Source: Norana najaformis (Eukaryota > Annelida > Clitellata > Crassiclitellata > Hormogastridae). From it: 64,000 bases of DNA. Position numbers and translations under genes: made by a program. Shown here piece after piece: positions 50,646 through 63,290 of the stretch; position 1 is the first letter of the stretch; every line of letters begins with the position of its first letter. A model generated the notes under the pieces. It was not told the origin of the DNA. It searched no databases and saw only the letters and a program-made list of their open reading frames with translations. The stretch spans positions 29,603,087 through 29,667,086 of the forward strand of contig OZ029916.1 of the NCBI GenBank assembly GCA_964023275.1, in the 5' to 3' direction.

Positions 50646-50794
50646 CACGATTGCCCACTTACTAATTTATTAAGTAATAAATATGTTTCAATTACACAAC
50701 AGATATCTGAGTAAAAGACACTGAAATCTTAACTGAATTTAGTGAGTTCTTGACTCACACTGCACAGGTCGCGGTCCATAGTTCTCTAGCCAAA

Positions 50795-50935
50795 TATTAT
50801 CATAATCTTAATCTCTAGATTTCTACAGCGCCCAAACAGAGCTAAGTTGCGGGAACCAGCTTATTCACGGCCGCTCACTCAAAAACAAATTCGATAGACA
50901 GGAATGGTCAGATTCGGTTCCAGATCACATATTTA
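50795..50935 (+). repeat. Interspersed repeat, family B, copy 3
   Basis: ATTTCTACAGCGCCCAAACAG, GCGGGAACCAGCTTATTCA, AAATTCGATAGACAGG. It lies 150 bp from copy 2 in the same orientation. Confidence 0.75.
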
Positions 50936-53834
50936 TACACCAATTCATACAAATAATTGTACATATACCTACAGCAGGCCAGGATTAAGAACTGTTGGGG
51001 TTCCTAGAGCCAAGGCTATGTGGGGCACTCCCCGTTTCTTTTCTCGTATTTGCACCAGGCGGATACTCCAAACTCCAAAGGCAGAAAGGGTGTGGCACTG
51101 TGGGTTTTGGGCAAAGCCCCACCGTGAAGGCTTTCCCATGCACTTACACCTGAGCTTTCAGTAGGCCACCTTGATTACGACTTACGTGCTGCATAGATGA
51201 AAAATATTCACATAATTCACGGTAACTATAATTATATTTGAGACAAGTTTTGTGTTCGGCAAATCAACCCCGATCTAGACGCCTAGACTAAAAAACCATA
51301 GAAACATGGCAACCTTTTATTTATTTTTTAATCCTCAGTTTAACGACATCTCGCGGCATCAACAGCCGTTGACGTCATATCATAAATCAGCAATTTCACA
51401 AACCAACAATTATACTGTACAGTTAGTTAACAAAATTGTTCTTTGCAGAGCAAGTGGACTGCAATTTCAGTTACTAACTAAGTAAATATGAAGGAATTTT
51501 ATGCTGTATACAAACATGACATAACATAATTCATAGTTTGCCATACTACTCCGTAGTTTCGTACTGATAGTTAGTGAACAGGTATAAAGTATCGTTAGGA
51601 CATGAACAGAACGTAACATATTCACAATGTATGGCTTATGTATCAACGTATATTTATAGCAATTCAGTACGACCATATGGTGCCACTCCTCCTAAATGCT
51701 CCCGTCCCTCTAATCGAATTTCTCGCTCCTCTCCAAACAAACGTGTGACTCCGCCTCTGTACAACTGAATGTAAGTATGTAAGGTACACATGTATGAAAA
51801 AATGACTTCCCCATCATTATTTTAAACCAAAGAAAGAAATAAGTCCACATTCGTTAAACATACTATGTCCTGTTTGGTAACACTATATATTTACACATGC
51901 AACCTATTTCAACCAAGATTTGTAATTTTATATATATTATAGGACACGACAAAAGCTGTGTGAGAAATAATACTGGAACGTCCAACATTAAGAAAAATAT
52001 ATCTATAAACACGTTATCAAACTTTGATTTAGGCCTGTAAGAATTTAATTTAAAAATATATTAGAATAATTATTATATAAAGATTTCTAATTTCCATGCA
52101 TCTGCTTAAAAAGTTTACAATTATTTTGCAGAAAATATATTACTGTACATCCAGTATATTATAGAGGAGCTAAATAAAGACATATTCATTAGCTTTACAT
52201 AATTATTGTACAACAATATGAATGCTGTTTTTGACAATTAATGTTCTAAAATTTCTTTTGAATTTTGTACAGAAATTCTGAAGTGGCCAGATATTGTCTA
52301 CTTAATATATAAATATGACAGGTTTTCAAATGAATGTTTATGTGAGGCCTCAGTATATGCATACACATGGCGTGTTTCAGCATATTCGACAGGTTTCTAA
52401 AATGCACCATATAAATGCCAAGATGCATGCATAGTCTACATATGCACATGATTAACGCCCTCCTATATAAATGAATTTGCTTTGTAGATGTGTCTTGACA
52501 CAAGCAAATATTCGTGCATGCATCCCTGCATTCATTTGCATATATGTAGGACTATTCAAGCATCCTATGCACATGCATGCACCGATGCTCTATATCAGTA
52601 TCCGTATATGTCCATCCTCATTTCTGAAGGTCGGAGACCAGATGCTCTATACAGTCACAGAAATACCGGTATGTGTATATGAATTTTATGTAGAAATCTT
52701 TTTATATTTATTTTCATATAAACTATAAATGTATTCTTTCAATCTATATATGCATTTATATAATTATTTGCTGATGGCTATTATATAACAATTCAACTAA
52801 TTTCATTTTAGCTTCGTAAAGAAAATATTCGTATAGTTTTCTTATTTTGTTCAAGTAGTTAAAAATGATTCAGTAAAAATATTATTTAAACTTGTTTTAT
52901 TATTTAGAAGATGCATTGGATGGTAAAGCCTGTCTCGTTGATTGATAAATTTACTGATTGAGTCATTGGTGAATTTATTTGAGATTTTAGACCCATTTAA
53001 ATTTGCTATTTGAAGATAATTTGAAATACAGGATTATACTAGCCATGCTGTAGTTGACAATCATTTATATCTTTGATACCATGATAAATATACATATGTA
53101 TACATACATAATTTAAACATATATATGCACATATATATAATAATTTTGAATATAAAAATATATGTTATGTGCCGTGTATATCTATAGATATATGTAAATA
53201 TAAATATCTCTCTAGACACCAACTCCATTCTATATGACCAATTGGATCTTGTCCCAAAACCTGCACAATATGCCTTGAAATGCAAATATATCTATGCATA
53301 TGTTGTTTACTACAGTAGTGTATGATTTGCTTTATAAAAGGAGCCTATATATATATATATATATATATTGTGAAGCATAGGTCTATGTTTAGGGGTCTGT
53401 GAAACTACGAATGCTGTAAATATGCACCACTGGTCTTAATTCTAAAGATAGATAGAATGATATTATATGAGCGGTGAGCATCTGTATGGGGTTCATATGA
53501 ATGATGTACCATGAGCTTTACAGATAAATTACGTATAGGCCTATATATTATATATGCATATGCATGTGTATGTATATCCATGATATGAGAAGTGGGGTGT
53601 TTGCTTTGGGGTCCGTGAAACTCCGCAGCAGACGGGTAAATTAAGACGAGCAGCGTGGAAGGAGTTTGGAGTAGGGGAGTAATGCTCCTGCCCCGTCGAA
53701 ATTCCTGGAGGCCGCGGCTTCATGACCCTCTGGGGATCAGGCGAATCCGATTGCATTCACAACCCCCCAGCACATGAAACGAAAGAAGCGAAATGGCAGA
53801 CGTCATGATAAGACGACGTCGAGCCTGTCTATAA
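50936..53834. other. AT-rich spacer, no gene seen
   Basis: 50970-51175 (GGCCAGGATTAAGAACTG, GGGGTTCCTAGAGCC, GGGCAAAGCCCC) looks like a worn DNA-transposon piece without clear ends. (TA)n lies at 53348-53370. 53580-53770 is GC-richer and unassigned. Confidence 0.5.
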
Positions 53835-54699
53835 TACAGGGTGGCTCAAAAATCTTACGCTAATAATTCAATGGAGTTTATTAAAAAAGCGCTATATACA
53901 GTGTTCATCTGCGAACGCAGGCCTATTATACAGCCTGTAATGTGGATTAAACGAGACTATACATTTGTCTGTCAAATACAGGACGATCCAAAAACTCTTA
54001 CTCCAGTGGACCTTGGTTATTGGGTAACAAGAATCCGGCGCGTTTACACTGGATTAATTAATGTTCAGTTACATACTTGCACAAAAATTAATTAGGGGAG
54101 AATGCGTAAGTGCAAAAACTTGAGCTTTGGTTATTGTGTAGCAAGAATCCAGCCCCTTTGCATGTGAGTTTTTATGGGCGCTATATAAATGCATATAAGG
54201 CTCAGTTAATTGTCAGGTAATTAAAATCAATTCTTCCAGAATCATGTAGTTCTAAGAACGCCTTAAGGAGCTATATAAATGCCCAGACACAGGGATACGC
54301 AGTTAAAATGGGTTTGTGGAATACCATGGAATAAACGATTTGTTTGGTGCACATTCAGTCCTACATCCCTCCGGGGTCGGTATGAGTACCAACGTTGGAG
54401 GTTTAAAAGTGTCTTCTCGTTGAAATGTTGGGGTCGTGTTAGCGCCTCAGCCGAAAGATCCTTCGACCTCGGGACCAATAAGAAGTTCTATCTATGGCGT
54501 GTGAATAAACTGCATGTTGTCTTAACCTTTGACCTTTGAACGCCATATGTTCTGTGGGTTCATATGGAGTTGACAATCGTGTAACAAAGAAGCAATATAT
54601 ATATAGAAATGTTTTGAAGAAGACAAACAATAGGAAACCCTTGAGCTAACCCTTCCTGAAAGGCAGCCGTGAGTATTAAGTATTAACAACTTCATTTTT

Positions 54700-54860
54700 A
54701 CCTCGATATCTGAGGACCTGTTGCTAGTCCTCTTCCTTGCCGTCTGATCTTCCTAACGACTGTGTTTGGTCAATGTACTCATTTTATAGCAGAGTCTCGT
54801 TAGGGGGCGCAAATGGAGCAGAAATATTTCCCCATGCATAATGTACTGAATGTTATGTAA
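54700..54860. repeat. SINE-like repeat, family F, copy 2
   Basis: CTTCCTTGCCGTCTGATCTT, GTACTCATTTTATAG and GGGGGCGCAAATGGAGC align with 27990-28150. Confidence 0.6.
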
Positions 54861-54974
54861 CATTACACAGGAAATGAATTGCATGTAATGTAAGCTTCTC
54901 TAAATTTCAAAATACAAGCATGAACGAAATAAACAGAGGGAAGCTGCATATGATACTTCTAAATACCTGTTTCG

Positions 54975-55165
54975 CTAGCGACCCCTATAGCCAACTTAGA
55001 TATAAAAGGAGCACATCTGCCGTACATTGTCAGTATAGGAAGATCAGGCGGCTATGTATACGGAGAGGACAGCCGCTTGTCCTCATAAGCCGAGGCATAG
55101 AAAATGAAGTCGCTGACTCTTCATACCCTTGACTACCTCTTAGAGTTAAACTGGAACTGCTCAGT
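54975..55165 (+). mobile_element. tRNA-derived SINE, family A, copy 3
   Basis: AGCGACCCC..AGCCAACTTAG, GAAGATCAGGCGGC, GTCCTCATAAGCCGAGGC, AAAATGAAGTCGCTGAC. The tRNA head is missing, so it is truncated at the 5' end. Confidence 0.75.
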
Positions 55166-55494
55166 AAGGTCTATAGTAAGTAAGCTAAGCCCAGGTAAGG
55201 TACATTGATTTGACAATTAATAAAGCAACCTAGAATAGTCATCTACTTAAGATGCTGTATGCAGCCCATTGTTGTTATTAAAATTACAGTACTAACACCA
55301 AATACGTGAACGAACGAATGAACGTTCGAACTTATGAACGACTGAATGAATCAATAAACGAAAAGTAAAGAAAAAAATTACGAACGGTGAAAATTATATA
55401 ATGAATGAACGTATCACTGAATTAATAAAATAGAGGAATGAATGAAGGATAGAACGGGTAGCTGACGAATGAAAGCCAGAGGGAGGAAATTAAC

Positions 55495-55539
55495 GACGGA
55501 CGGACGGACGGACGGACGGACGGACGGACGGACGGACCT
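55495..55539. repeat. (GGAC)n microsatellite
   Basis: About ten CGGA/GGAC units inside the candidate mariner-like element. Confidence 0.95.
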
Positions 55540-55934
55540 CCGAACACATATATGCGATCGGTGTAAGCTGTGGGATCGATATTTTTCGGCCACCCTGTAG
55601 CGATAACGTCTGCAGCCTGTACCACTAACGGAGGAGATGAATATCCGATTTCCGAGTAAGAATTCATGATGCGCCTCCGATAAGATAGGAAGAAGGCCGA
55701 AGGACAGAGAAATCGGCGTTGCTGCCGAGGCTGTCTGTCGATGGCCCAGCAATTTCGAAACACATCGCAGCATCTCTTGAGTATTCAATTACATCGCATC
55801 TAGACGTCCTGTTTTAAAAAGATTATTTCTAATTTATGAATGCAATTAATTTAATTCGAAAGTAAATAATGACAGCGATGAAAATATTAACAATTAATAT
55901 AACACGCTTCGACTACTGGATATATGCTACTATT

Positions 55935-56060
55935 GTCATTATCATCATCGTCGTCGTCGTCTTCATCATAATCGTTCATCATTCATCATCATCATCATCG
56001 TCGTCGTCGTCACTACCACCATCATCATCCTCATCGTCATCGTCATCATCATAATAATAG
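55935..56060. repeat. (TCA/TCG)n simple sequence
   Basis: CATCATCATCGTCGTCGTC-type run. Confidence 0.9.
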
Positions 56061-58119
56061 TCACCATCACCAAATGAATAATTTTAAAGCATTTCTTTCA
56101 AAAAGCTGCGGCCGTAATTTAATAGGTATAGGCAGACCAGTGACGTAACTTCAGATTTCTGGCCCTCGCGCGGATTAGTCATGTTGGCCCTCTGGAGCAT
56201 CTTCATGCTTTATCTGTTCATACTGTTCTGAGCAGGATCCCTTTTTTCAGATTCGAGCTCGAACCCCAGCAGTTGCGGGCCCGGTGGACCCATACTTACG
56301 TGACTGAGATGGACAACAATCAGTCTTAGAAAGTTAATGCTTAAAAATGCAAGGTATGGCATATCAACCGGATCGTTTCAATTTCATTCGCCAGGTGAAC
56401 TGTCTCGCCACCTAGCGAATGTCTTACAAACTAGCCGAAGTAACGAACGGCCTAAGCAGTAACTGGATCCTAGCGTTGAGCTGAAGCTAGCCAGAACATA
56501 AGCACTAAAAACACATCACCGCCTATAGGTCGAATGGTTAGGACTCAACCTATAGCGAAGCATATCAGGTTACAATGTTGTTTCATATCTGTTATTGCAT
56601 AATTTATATATACGCCGTGTTCGAAAAAGGAAGACTTTAGAATTTTACATGCGGTATAGGTAGGAATGATTAATAGGATAGGCTAAGTAATTAGTTTTAA
56701 AGATAGTAACATCTAATTCAGGCTCATCTGGGAAATTTAGTAGCGCCGATATTTTAATATACAAGACGCTGATAGCAGAATTACAACCGTTTTTATATAG
56801 TTTGCATAATTGTGATTATATGAAATAAACTGGTACGAAGTAATGTAATTCGTTATTCTCATCGGCATTAAGCTGCCATCCTCTTGAACTTTTACGTGGC
56901 ATTAAATGATTATATTTTCGTTCACGATGGTTCTGGCTTTTGTGAACTGCTGTGAACTTGTATTTCAAGGGCAGCAATGCCTTAATGACTAGACAGTTCC
57001 TGAATGGCTAGAGAATTACTTACTGTCTATCCTGTCTGTAGTCTGAATTCTGGTTATCCCGACCCAGAGCCATCTGTACAGCTGGTTCTGCCCTGATCTA
57101 TCGGATTTTAACGGGGCTTCTCCAACGGATTACAATATTTGAATCATAATTCGTCGAAAGCTCTATCTAACGGTGATGATTTAGACTGTATAGTCACAAA
57201 TAGGGAAGGAGCAAGCAGGAAAAAACATAGTTTGTCGAGAAAAAATATTTAGAACATTCTGTTACTCCTCACCATTTTCTGTAGTTATTTTCTGTATTGA
57301 CTTAGTCAACAGAAACGTTTGACTATCTTCTATGGCTCAGCCCAATTTTGATTACATTTTCTTATGCTCTTACCAATTTTCTCAGATTTCATGACTTTTC
57401 TAGGAATTCTGATAATTTTTCTACTGATAACACAAATTTTATTACGTTTTTAAATTCTCCAGGATAGTTTCACTTTTTAGTAACCAAAATAGCACAAACG
57501 GCATACTTATAATATTTGGGACCGTTCTATTTTGGACGTGGCTTTCGGCCTCATGAGTTCTCCCTACTGTGATTGGTTGCAGTTGCCGCTAAGATGAATA
57601 TCTTCCAGTTAAAGACTATCTGCAAAGATCAGCTAAGCGTTATTCAATGTTTACAAACCAGACTAACCCCAACTTTAACCCTAACCCTTATTTAACAGCA
57701 GGCTTTATAACAGACTCCATGTTTATTTACTCGAATCAATGACGGGACACTTACAGAAGCCACGCCTATAATTAACGTCACTGCGACGGGCGACGCCGAA
57801 AAGCAACGGCCCCATTACTATAAGCTTGCCGCCCAAACCGGCTTGGACGCCTACATTAAATTACATTGATTGTACTACAACAATTGACTTACGTCGGTTT
57901 AATGCAGTGGTGTATATTCTTTGATTGTAAACAGTATTGTAATTGTAATAAGATATTTGTATAGCGCCGCATCAAGAAAAACTAATCGGAGACGCTCTCT
58001 GCGCCAGCCTAAACGATGTTAAGTGTCACTGAGAACAGAACATTAATCCGTAGTAAACATGTGCTCAGATAATTAGAAGTCACCAGCGGCAAACTGAAGC
58101 ACACGCGCAAAGCCCTACC
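56061..58119. other. Spacer, no gene seen
   Basis: CAGTGACGTAACTTCAG at about 56138 resembles a hAT-type end, but no partner was found. A TATAGCGCCGCATCAAG hairpin-repeat end is at 57959. AACCCTAACCC-like text at 57674 is too short to be telomeric. Confidence 0.45.
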
Positions 58120-58340
58120 TACTGGCCTAGTTAGCTACATCAGTAAGCGCGTACGCCAAGGAAGCCTCGGTGCGTGAGGATCCCAGGTTCGCGTCCCGGT
58201 CGTGGCTTATTTCAGAGATTTGAATCACGGGCTAGTACGGTCCGTGCGCGGGGACCTTAAATGGCGTGTAGCGGCGGTGAAGGATCTCACCTCTGCGCGG
58301 GTGGAGGCCATATGGCCGCTATAGAAAAACGTGTACAATT
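58120..58340 (+). mobile_element. tRNA-derived SINE, family B, full-length copy
   Basis: TAGTTAGCTACATCAGTAAG (A box) and CCCAGGTTCGCGTCCCGG (B box) form the head. The body is GGGCTAGTACGGTCCGTGCG, GGTGAAGGATCTCACC, ending CGCTATAGAAAAACGTGTAC and poly(A)-like TTTAAAAAAAATTT. Other copies at 7655, 25128 (end only) and 62281. Confidence 0.8.
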
Positions 58341-58463
58341 TAAAAAAAATTTTACCAAGAGAATTCCTAACTATAGAGTTGAAAGATGACAGTATGCTCA
58401 TAGCTCCTGAAACACACAGCATCGAGGATGATGAATGACATTGGGCGATGTGATACGCCGCCG

Positions 58464-58515
58464 ATGGCATGGATGGATGGATGGATGGTTGGATGGACGG
58501 ATGGATGGATGGATT
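58464..58515. repeat. (GGAT)n microsatellite
   Basis: GGATGGATGGATGG with interruptions, fading to 58620. Confidence 0.9.
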
Positions 58516-58989
58516 ACCGGACGGGCTGGATGGGTTGACTCACGGACAAATAGAATGATTTATGTGGAAGTAGGTAAATGTATGGATAGGTAAGTGGGTG
58601 TATGGGTGTACGGATAGATGCATGTACGGATGAAAGAACATTTTTTAGATATTAGTTAATACGCAGTTTTTATTTTTATTTTATTTAATGATTCCTCAGG
58701 AACAAAACTACTACAGAAGCCAGTTTTTTTAAATTTTTATTACTGTTGTTTTTATTTTATTAATAGAATGTTTGTCTAATGGTTGCAACTGATGTATCTG
58801 GCTGGATGTGCAGAGCAGGAGCAGAGAGGTCTTGCTTCTCTTGCGTCTTGTAGAGCGTCACTGAAGTGAATCCTACAATTGTCAAGAACCCATCTGTGCG
58901 CATGCAACAAGTAAGCAGACTGCATTGGCTGCAGATTCTGATAAAGTGCTCTTTAAGTTTAAGGATGCTTCTTTTCTCAGTCGGGAACT

Positions 58990-59130
58990 GATGATGACAA
59001 CGATGACAATGGATAATAATAATAATATAAAATAATAATAATAATAATAATAATGATGATGATGATGATAGTGATAATAATAATAATTATTATCATTATC
59101 ATTATCATTATTATTATCACTATTATTACT
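58990..59130. repeat. (AAT)n/(ATT)n palindromic repeat
   Basis: AGTGATAATAATAAT (59070-59084) and its perfect complement ATTATTATTATCACT (59107-59121) flank a 22-bp loop inside (AAT)n, (GAT)n and (ATT)n runs. Confidence 0.85.
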
Positions 59131-60988
59131 TCATTTTATTTACTTATGTACTGCTCGTTAGTTCTTTCCTTCATTCTTTCGTTCATTCAATCACTCGATC
59201 GCCTTATACACTGATGAATTGACAAATATGCGATGAATATACATGTTCACATTTCACGTGATGCACTCAAAATCGAACTAGTGTGGCAAAGGTCAAATAG
59301 GAACGCTCACTTTACCACTTGGCCACCACTTAACCCCTTCCCCTACCCTTGTCAGGTTGTTTCACTGCTCTTTTTCAATTTGCGATTGAGTTGTCGAAAG
59401 GCACTGACGCCGATTGTTCATCGATTCCGATCATTTCAGCGTTCATGCAAAGCCCTGATCTGATGATATATCAAATCAGTTGACGGATTGAAGTGGACGA
59501 AAGCACCGCTGGGCCCAGAGCGAGCGCAGGTGCGCTTAAGGAGCCTGTCTTCCAGCGCCATTCTGTTGCGAGATTAATGCGCTCTGGACGCCATAGTCCG
59601 GCGTCTGTGACCACAAGACGACTGGCATCTGTTTTATATGTAGTGTTCCTGTTCCAGCAGTTCCAAAGGAACAACGGTTCCGGAGTCATATCCGGTCCGC
59701 TTGACATGTACACACACAGTGAGACGCACGGACGGAGCAACCGATAGATGGATGGATGCTGGTCAGCAACGGCGTTGACCTCTTTAATGCACTGACCATT
59801 CAAATATGCACATCCGGTCAGTCGCTGTCTATAGTTCGCTGACCAACAGGTGAAGGAGAGAGTGAGGTGGGAGTGTAAGAGGAATGGACGGGGAGGGGGA
59901 AGAGGGACGTGACGTGATTAATTTAATCCTGTCAATATCCGTCGGGTAAACGCGAAAGGGGCTTTCAGAGATTAACCCTCATCAAGCACCACAAGGAAAA
60001 TGGCGTCAGGGAAGGGTGTGCGTATACTTATGCATCGGGGGAATGGAGGAAATGCGGAGAATGGGGTAGGAGGGGAGGAAGGTTGGACTGCATCGGGGAT
60101 GGGGAAAAGCGTGGGGATGGGGAAGGTGAGGAGGGCTGGGGCCGTCGTAAATCTTCCAGGAATCGTGCACTGATTAAAAGGGGATCGGTCAGGCTGAGGA
60201 GCGGCGTGTTGGCACTGACTGACCACTAACTGACCACTAACTGACCACGCACACAATCGCCGGCAACCACTGACCATGTGCATACACGCGCAGACGAATG
60301 CATGCATGCACCGTAAGCGCCGAGTTATTAAGCGCTACAATAACACAGCCCACGCATAACAGGATCAGCAACCACGATTTCTTTCCTCAACATATCAGGC
60401 ACAAAAGTGAAATGATCAAATAACATGTATGAGTGTTAATGAGAATATATACCTGGGTGATTCTTAATTGCAATTATCTCTATCAACAGATTAAGAAAAT
60501 AATAATAACCTAGATAATAGTTATAACTAAAACAACAATAGATTCCAGTAGGTTGTAGGAATGGTAGTTCCAAATCATCTATCTACTCCTACTCGATTAC
60601 TATAGGCCCCATTGTATTGTTTTAGAATTCAGAGGGATCACTTTTACTGTTATACGAATATTTCAACGTTTATTCATTTAACTGTCGTTGGGCTTCACGT
60701 CTTGTATTGTGGATGCACTGTGCATCTTGCGCTGATACAGAACGCTGACTATCTTACTGACTCACTCCACTCACTTCACTCATTCGATTTTAATCAACCG
60801 TCTGTCTGTCCTTGTGCGTTGGAAGGTTCGCTTGACCGAGGGTCATCGCCTGATCATGTGCACTGACCACGAGTGGACGACTGGCGAAAGTGGGATTGGG
60901 GTGGGGTAAGGGTTGACCCTTCTGACGTCACGAACTCCGTAGAAACAGACTTGTGAACTATCCGAGCCGACAACAACACAAGCCTATT
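59131..60988. other. GC-richer, repeat-poor spacer
   Basis: 59480-59900 and 59980-60310 are GC-rich with few repeats, (ACTGACCACTAA)n-like units at 60212-60250, and TGACGTCA at 60923-60930. It could be regulatory or UTR of an unseen gene. No exon can be named. Confidence 0.4.
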
Positions 60989-61131
60989 CTACAGTGTAGG
61001 TGACGCACATATCCACCACCCCAGTCCATCCGGCCTCTCCCTGGTCCTTGGTCTCCCCGTGGAGAGTGGGCTGTGCTGGCGGGGTGGTGTGACCGAGTCC
61101 GATCCGTTATCCGGGCTACAGAGGCAGCAGT
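60989..61131 (-). CDS. Possible first coding exon, minus strand (unassigned)
   Basis: On the minus strand a pyrimidine-rich TTTTTTCTCTGCAG is followed at once by ATGAACTGCTGCCTCTG. The frame runs 47 codons to TAG at 60989: MNCCLCSPDNGSDSVTPPRQ, then a basic Arg/Pro stretch. G/C-rich third positions and a Cys-rich start that could be palmitoylated make it exon-like. The true 3' end would be an internal donor I cannot place. I do not recognise the protein, and it may be chance. Confidence 0.25.
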
Positions 61132-61344
61132 TCATCTGCAGAGAAAAAAGAGACAAAATTAGATGGATCGATCGATCGCCATCGATCATTTGATATGGTC
61201 GTGTACAGAGGAGGATATTGGACGAACGGACCGCTGCCTTCTACATCTCGTTTACCTATATACAGAACGTAAATTTATGTGATATATATTTAATACATGC
61301 ACATAATGAATGTGCATGTATAGCGTATATATATATATCGATCG

Positions 61345-61626
61345 GGATGAGTAATAGTCTAGTGGTCGGCGTGTGGGACTGTCAGTCGAATGGTGCGGGT
61401 TCAAATCCCGCCAGGGCAGAAATTTGTTCCGAGATTTCGGCTTCCCATACGCCCCCAAGCGAACTCAGCTATATATAATGAATACAGTAATCGTACACTG
61501 TCATTTTGAAGATCAGGAGGCGAGGGAGAGGACTGAGCACCCACCCTAAAAAAATGAAGGCGCCAACACATTACCCATGGCTGCCTCTCAGAGCTATAGC
61601 TTAAGGGACTGCTGTACTTCTTCTAC
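61345..61626 (+). mobile_element. tRNA-derived SINE, family A, best-preserved copy
   Basis: AGTCTAGTGGTCGGCGTG (A box) and TGCGGGTTCAAATCCCGC (T arm/B box) are well kept. The body has CCAGGGCAGAAATTTGTTCC, CCCCCAAGCGAACTCAGC, GAAGATCAGGAGGCG, CCCATGGCTGCCTCTCAGAG and GCTTAAGGGACTGCT, then TACTTCTTCTAC as a short CTT tail. Confidence 0.85.
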
Positions 61627-62280
61627 AAACATACTTAATGCTCACAGAAAATGTATATATATATATGTATACATCGGGCCTTCATGAATAACCGTATATA
61701 CATGTATATATATAGACATGTCTATGATACTTCGTGAAGTCCCGATGGTCTTGCAGAAATTACTCTGACCGTGGCTATATGCCTTCCACTGAAATAACTG
61801 TTATTGTCTTCGTAGTCGGAGATACAACAAGTCTGTATACAGCAGCTATCATCCACAATTACTTCTGTGTATTATGCATAAGACCAGGGAACGAGTTTTA
61901 GGGAGAAGTGAGAATACCCCCACATCCATAGATCCACTGAACCACTCCTGATCATCCCACGGGGAACTTTCCCTCGGTACTATACCTATTTTAGACGGCG
62001 TGATGGAGGAGGCAGACTTTGCAGAGGAAATCATTCCCCAAGTCCGCAAAGCTGTTGCTACGGTGATCAGGCCATGTGGAAAAGGTGCTCAAAATAGATG
62101 AAGGAATCGAAAAGATCACCAGAAATTTCGGAGACTTGGAAACTGGCTTCTTCCAATTAACGCCCAAATATCACACTGACTATATATATATTTATTTATT
62201 TATATATATATTATACATGCCATACAAGTTTTTGAACAAAAGTCATCGTTAATTGTCAAATAACTAGAGATCCATTACTT
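61627..62280. other. Spacer, possible coding relic
   Basis: 61940-62095 (+) reads GELSLGTIPILDGVMEEADF then EEIIPQVRKAVATVIRPCGK. It looks coding-like but has no splice sites I trust and no family I know. (TA)/(TTTA)n at 62180-62210. Confidence 0.4.
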
Positions 62281-62375
62281 GCGGTGGTGAAGGATCTCAC
62301 CCAATAAACTTATTGCAAAATGAGCAGGGTCGAGGCCATACGGTCGCCATATAAAACTGTGTATATTTACATTTG
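62281..62375 (+). mobile_element. SINE family B, 3' end only
   Basis: GGTGGTGAAGGATCTCACCC, GAGCAGGGTCGAGGCCATAC, GGTCGCCATATAAAACTGTG: the same 3' body as at 7780-7870. Confidence 0.75.
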
Positions 62376-63094
62376 ACATTTTACTTTAATACAACGCATA
62401 GTTGACTTCATGCCTGCAATTTGAAGAACATAGCACAGGTGACTCACACACGCACACACACATATATATACAATATTACAATAAATGTACTATATATATA
62501 CTGTATATATGCGTGGAGGCGTAATTGGCATCCATTGTCGTAGGACTGGTTTCAAAATTAAGAATAATTCTGCATATTCCCCATGGACCCCCATCCTCCT
62601 TCCCGCCCGTCCGCCCATCCGATCCCGTGTGCCGCGGTGTGGTGGCGTGCATGCATTTTGAGGGTGGGATGGGCGGGTTCAGGCCCCCAGGCCCCGAGAA
62701 CATCTTCTAAATCAGTTCACGTCTCGGCCAATTTTACCCCGAAATTCACCCACGGACCGGGATCGTCCTTTGGGAGACCGACCCATTTCCATTAGTGGAT
62801 AAATTCGTTAGACGAACGATCGGATGGACGGACGGACCGACCGACTGCTATAGCCTCTCCACACAGATCCAATATATATAATTACATCGATTCGTGCGAC
62901 GCTCGCTAGGAGTCGCTTCGAGCGACGAAGACTAAACGACCCATTTGCGCCCGGGTGATAATATGTTAACAGGACTCACTTCCGGTCGCTCGGCTAATTT
63001 GGACTCCAGAAGGAAATCGAAGCCGTTACAGGTCTGTTCTTCGGCTGATATACCAGGACTCTGAATCCTTCATTCCGCCAATTCATTCGTCCAT
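62376..63094. other. Spacer with GC-rich stretch
   Basis: 62580-62800 is GC-rich (CCCGCCCGTCCGCCC, CCGAGAACATC). A short (GGAC) run lies at 62825. No gene assigned. Confidence 0.45.
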
Positions 63095-63290
63095 TGGAAC
63101 ATCCATCTATCCATCCATCTATCCCTCCATCTTTCCCTCCCTCCCTCCATCCCTGTCTCCCTCCATCCCTCCATACATACATCCCTCCATCCGTCCCTCC
63201 ATCCTTCCATCCATCCCTCCATCCTTCCATCTATCCTTCCATCTATCCCTACATCACTCCATCCATCCATCCATCCATCCATCCATTCAG
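63095..63290. repeat. (CCAT/CCCT)n microsatellite
   Basis: Interrupted CCATCCCTCCAT units, ending with perfect (CCAT)n at 63260-63288. Pro/Ser/His frames and Asp/Gly/Trp frames are artefacts. Confidence 0.95.

Larger units (their letters stand above)
53837..55597. mobile_element. Candidate Tc1/mariner-like element defined by TIRs and TA
   Basis: CAGGGTGGCTCAAAAATCTT (from 53837) and, inverted, CAGGGTGGCCGAAAAATATC (from 55597) face outward, each with TA just outside (53835-53836 and 55598-55599). TA duplication and this TIR style are usual for Tc1/mariner. No transposase frame is visible inside, and SINE and other repeats occupy the middle, so it would be a non-autonomous or gutted copy. Chance pairing of two related ends is possible. 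Confidence 0.5.

Noticed and set aside
50970..51175. Second hAT element
   Set aside because: Internal text resembles DNA-transposon remnants, but I could not find paired ends or a target duplication.
57662..57695. Telomere-like AACCCTAACCC
   Set aside because: Only about two imperfect units; no array.
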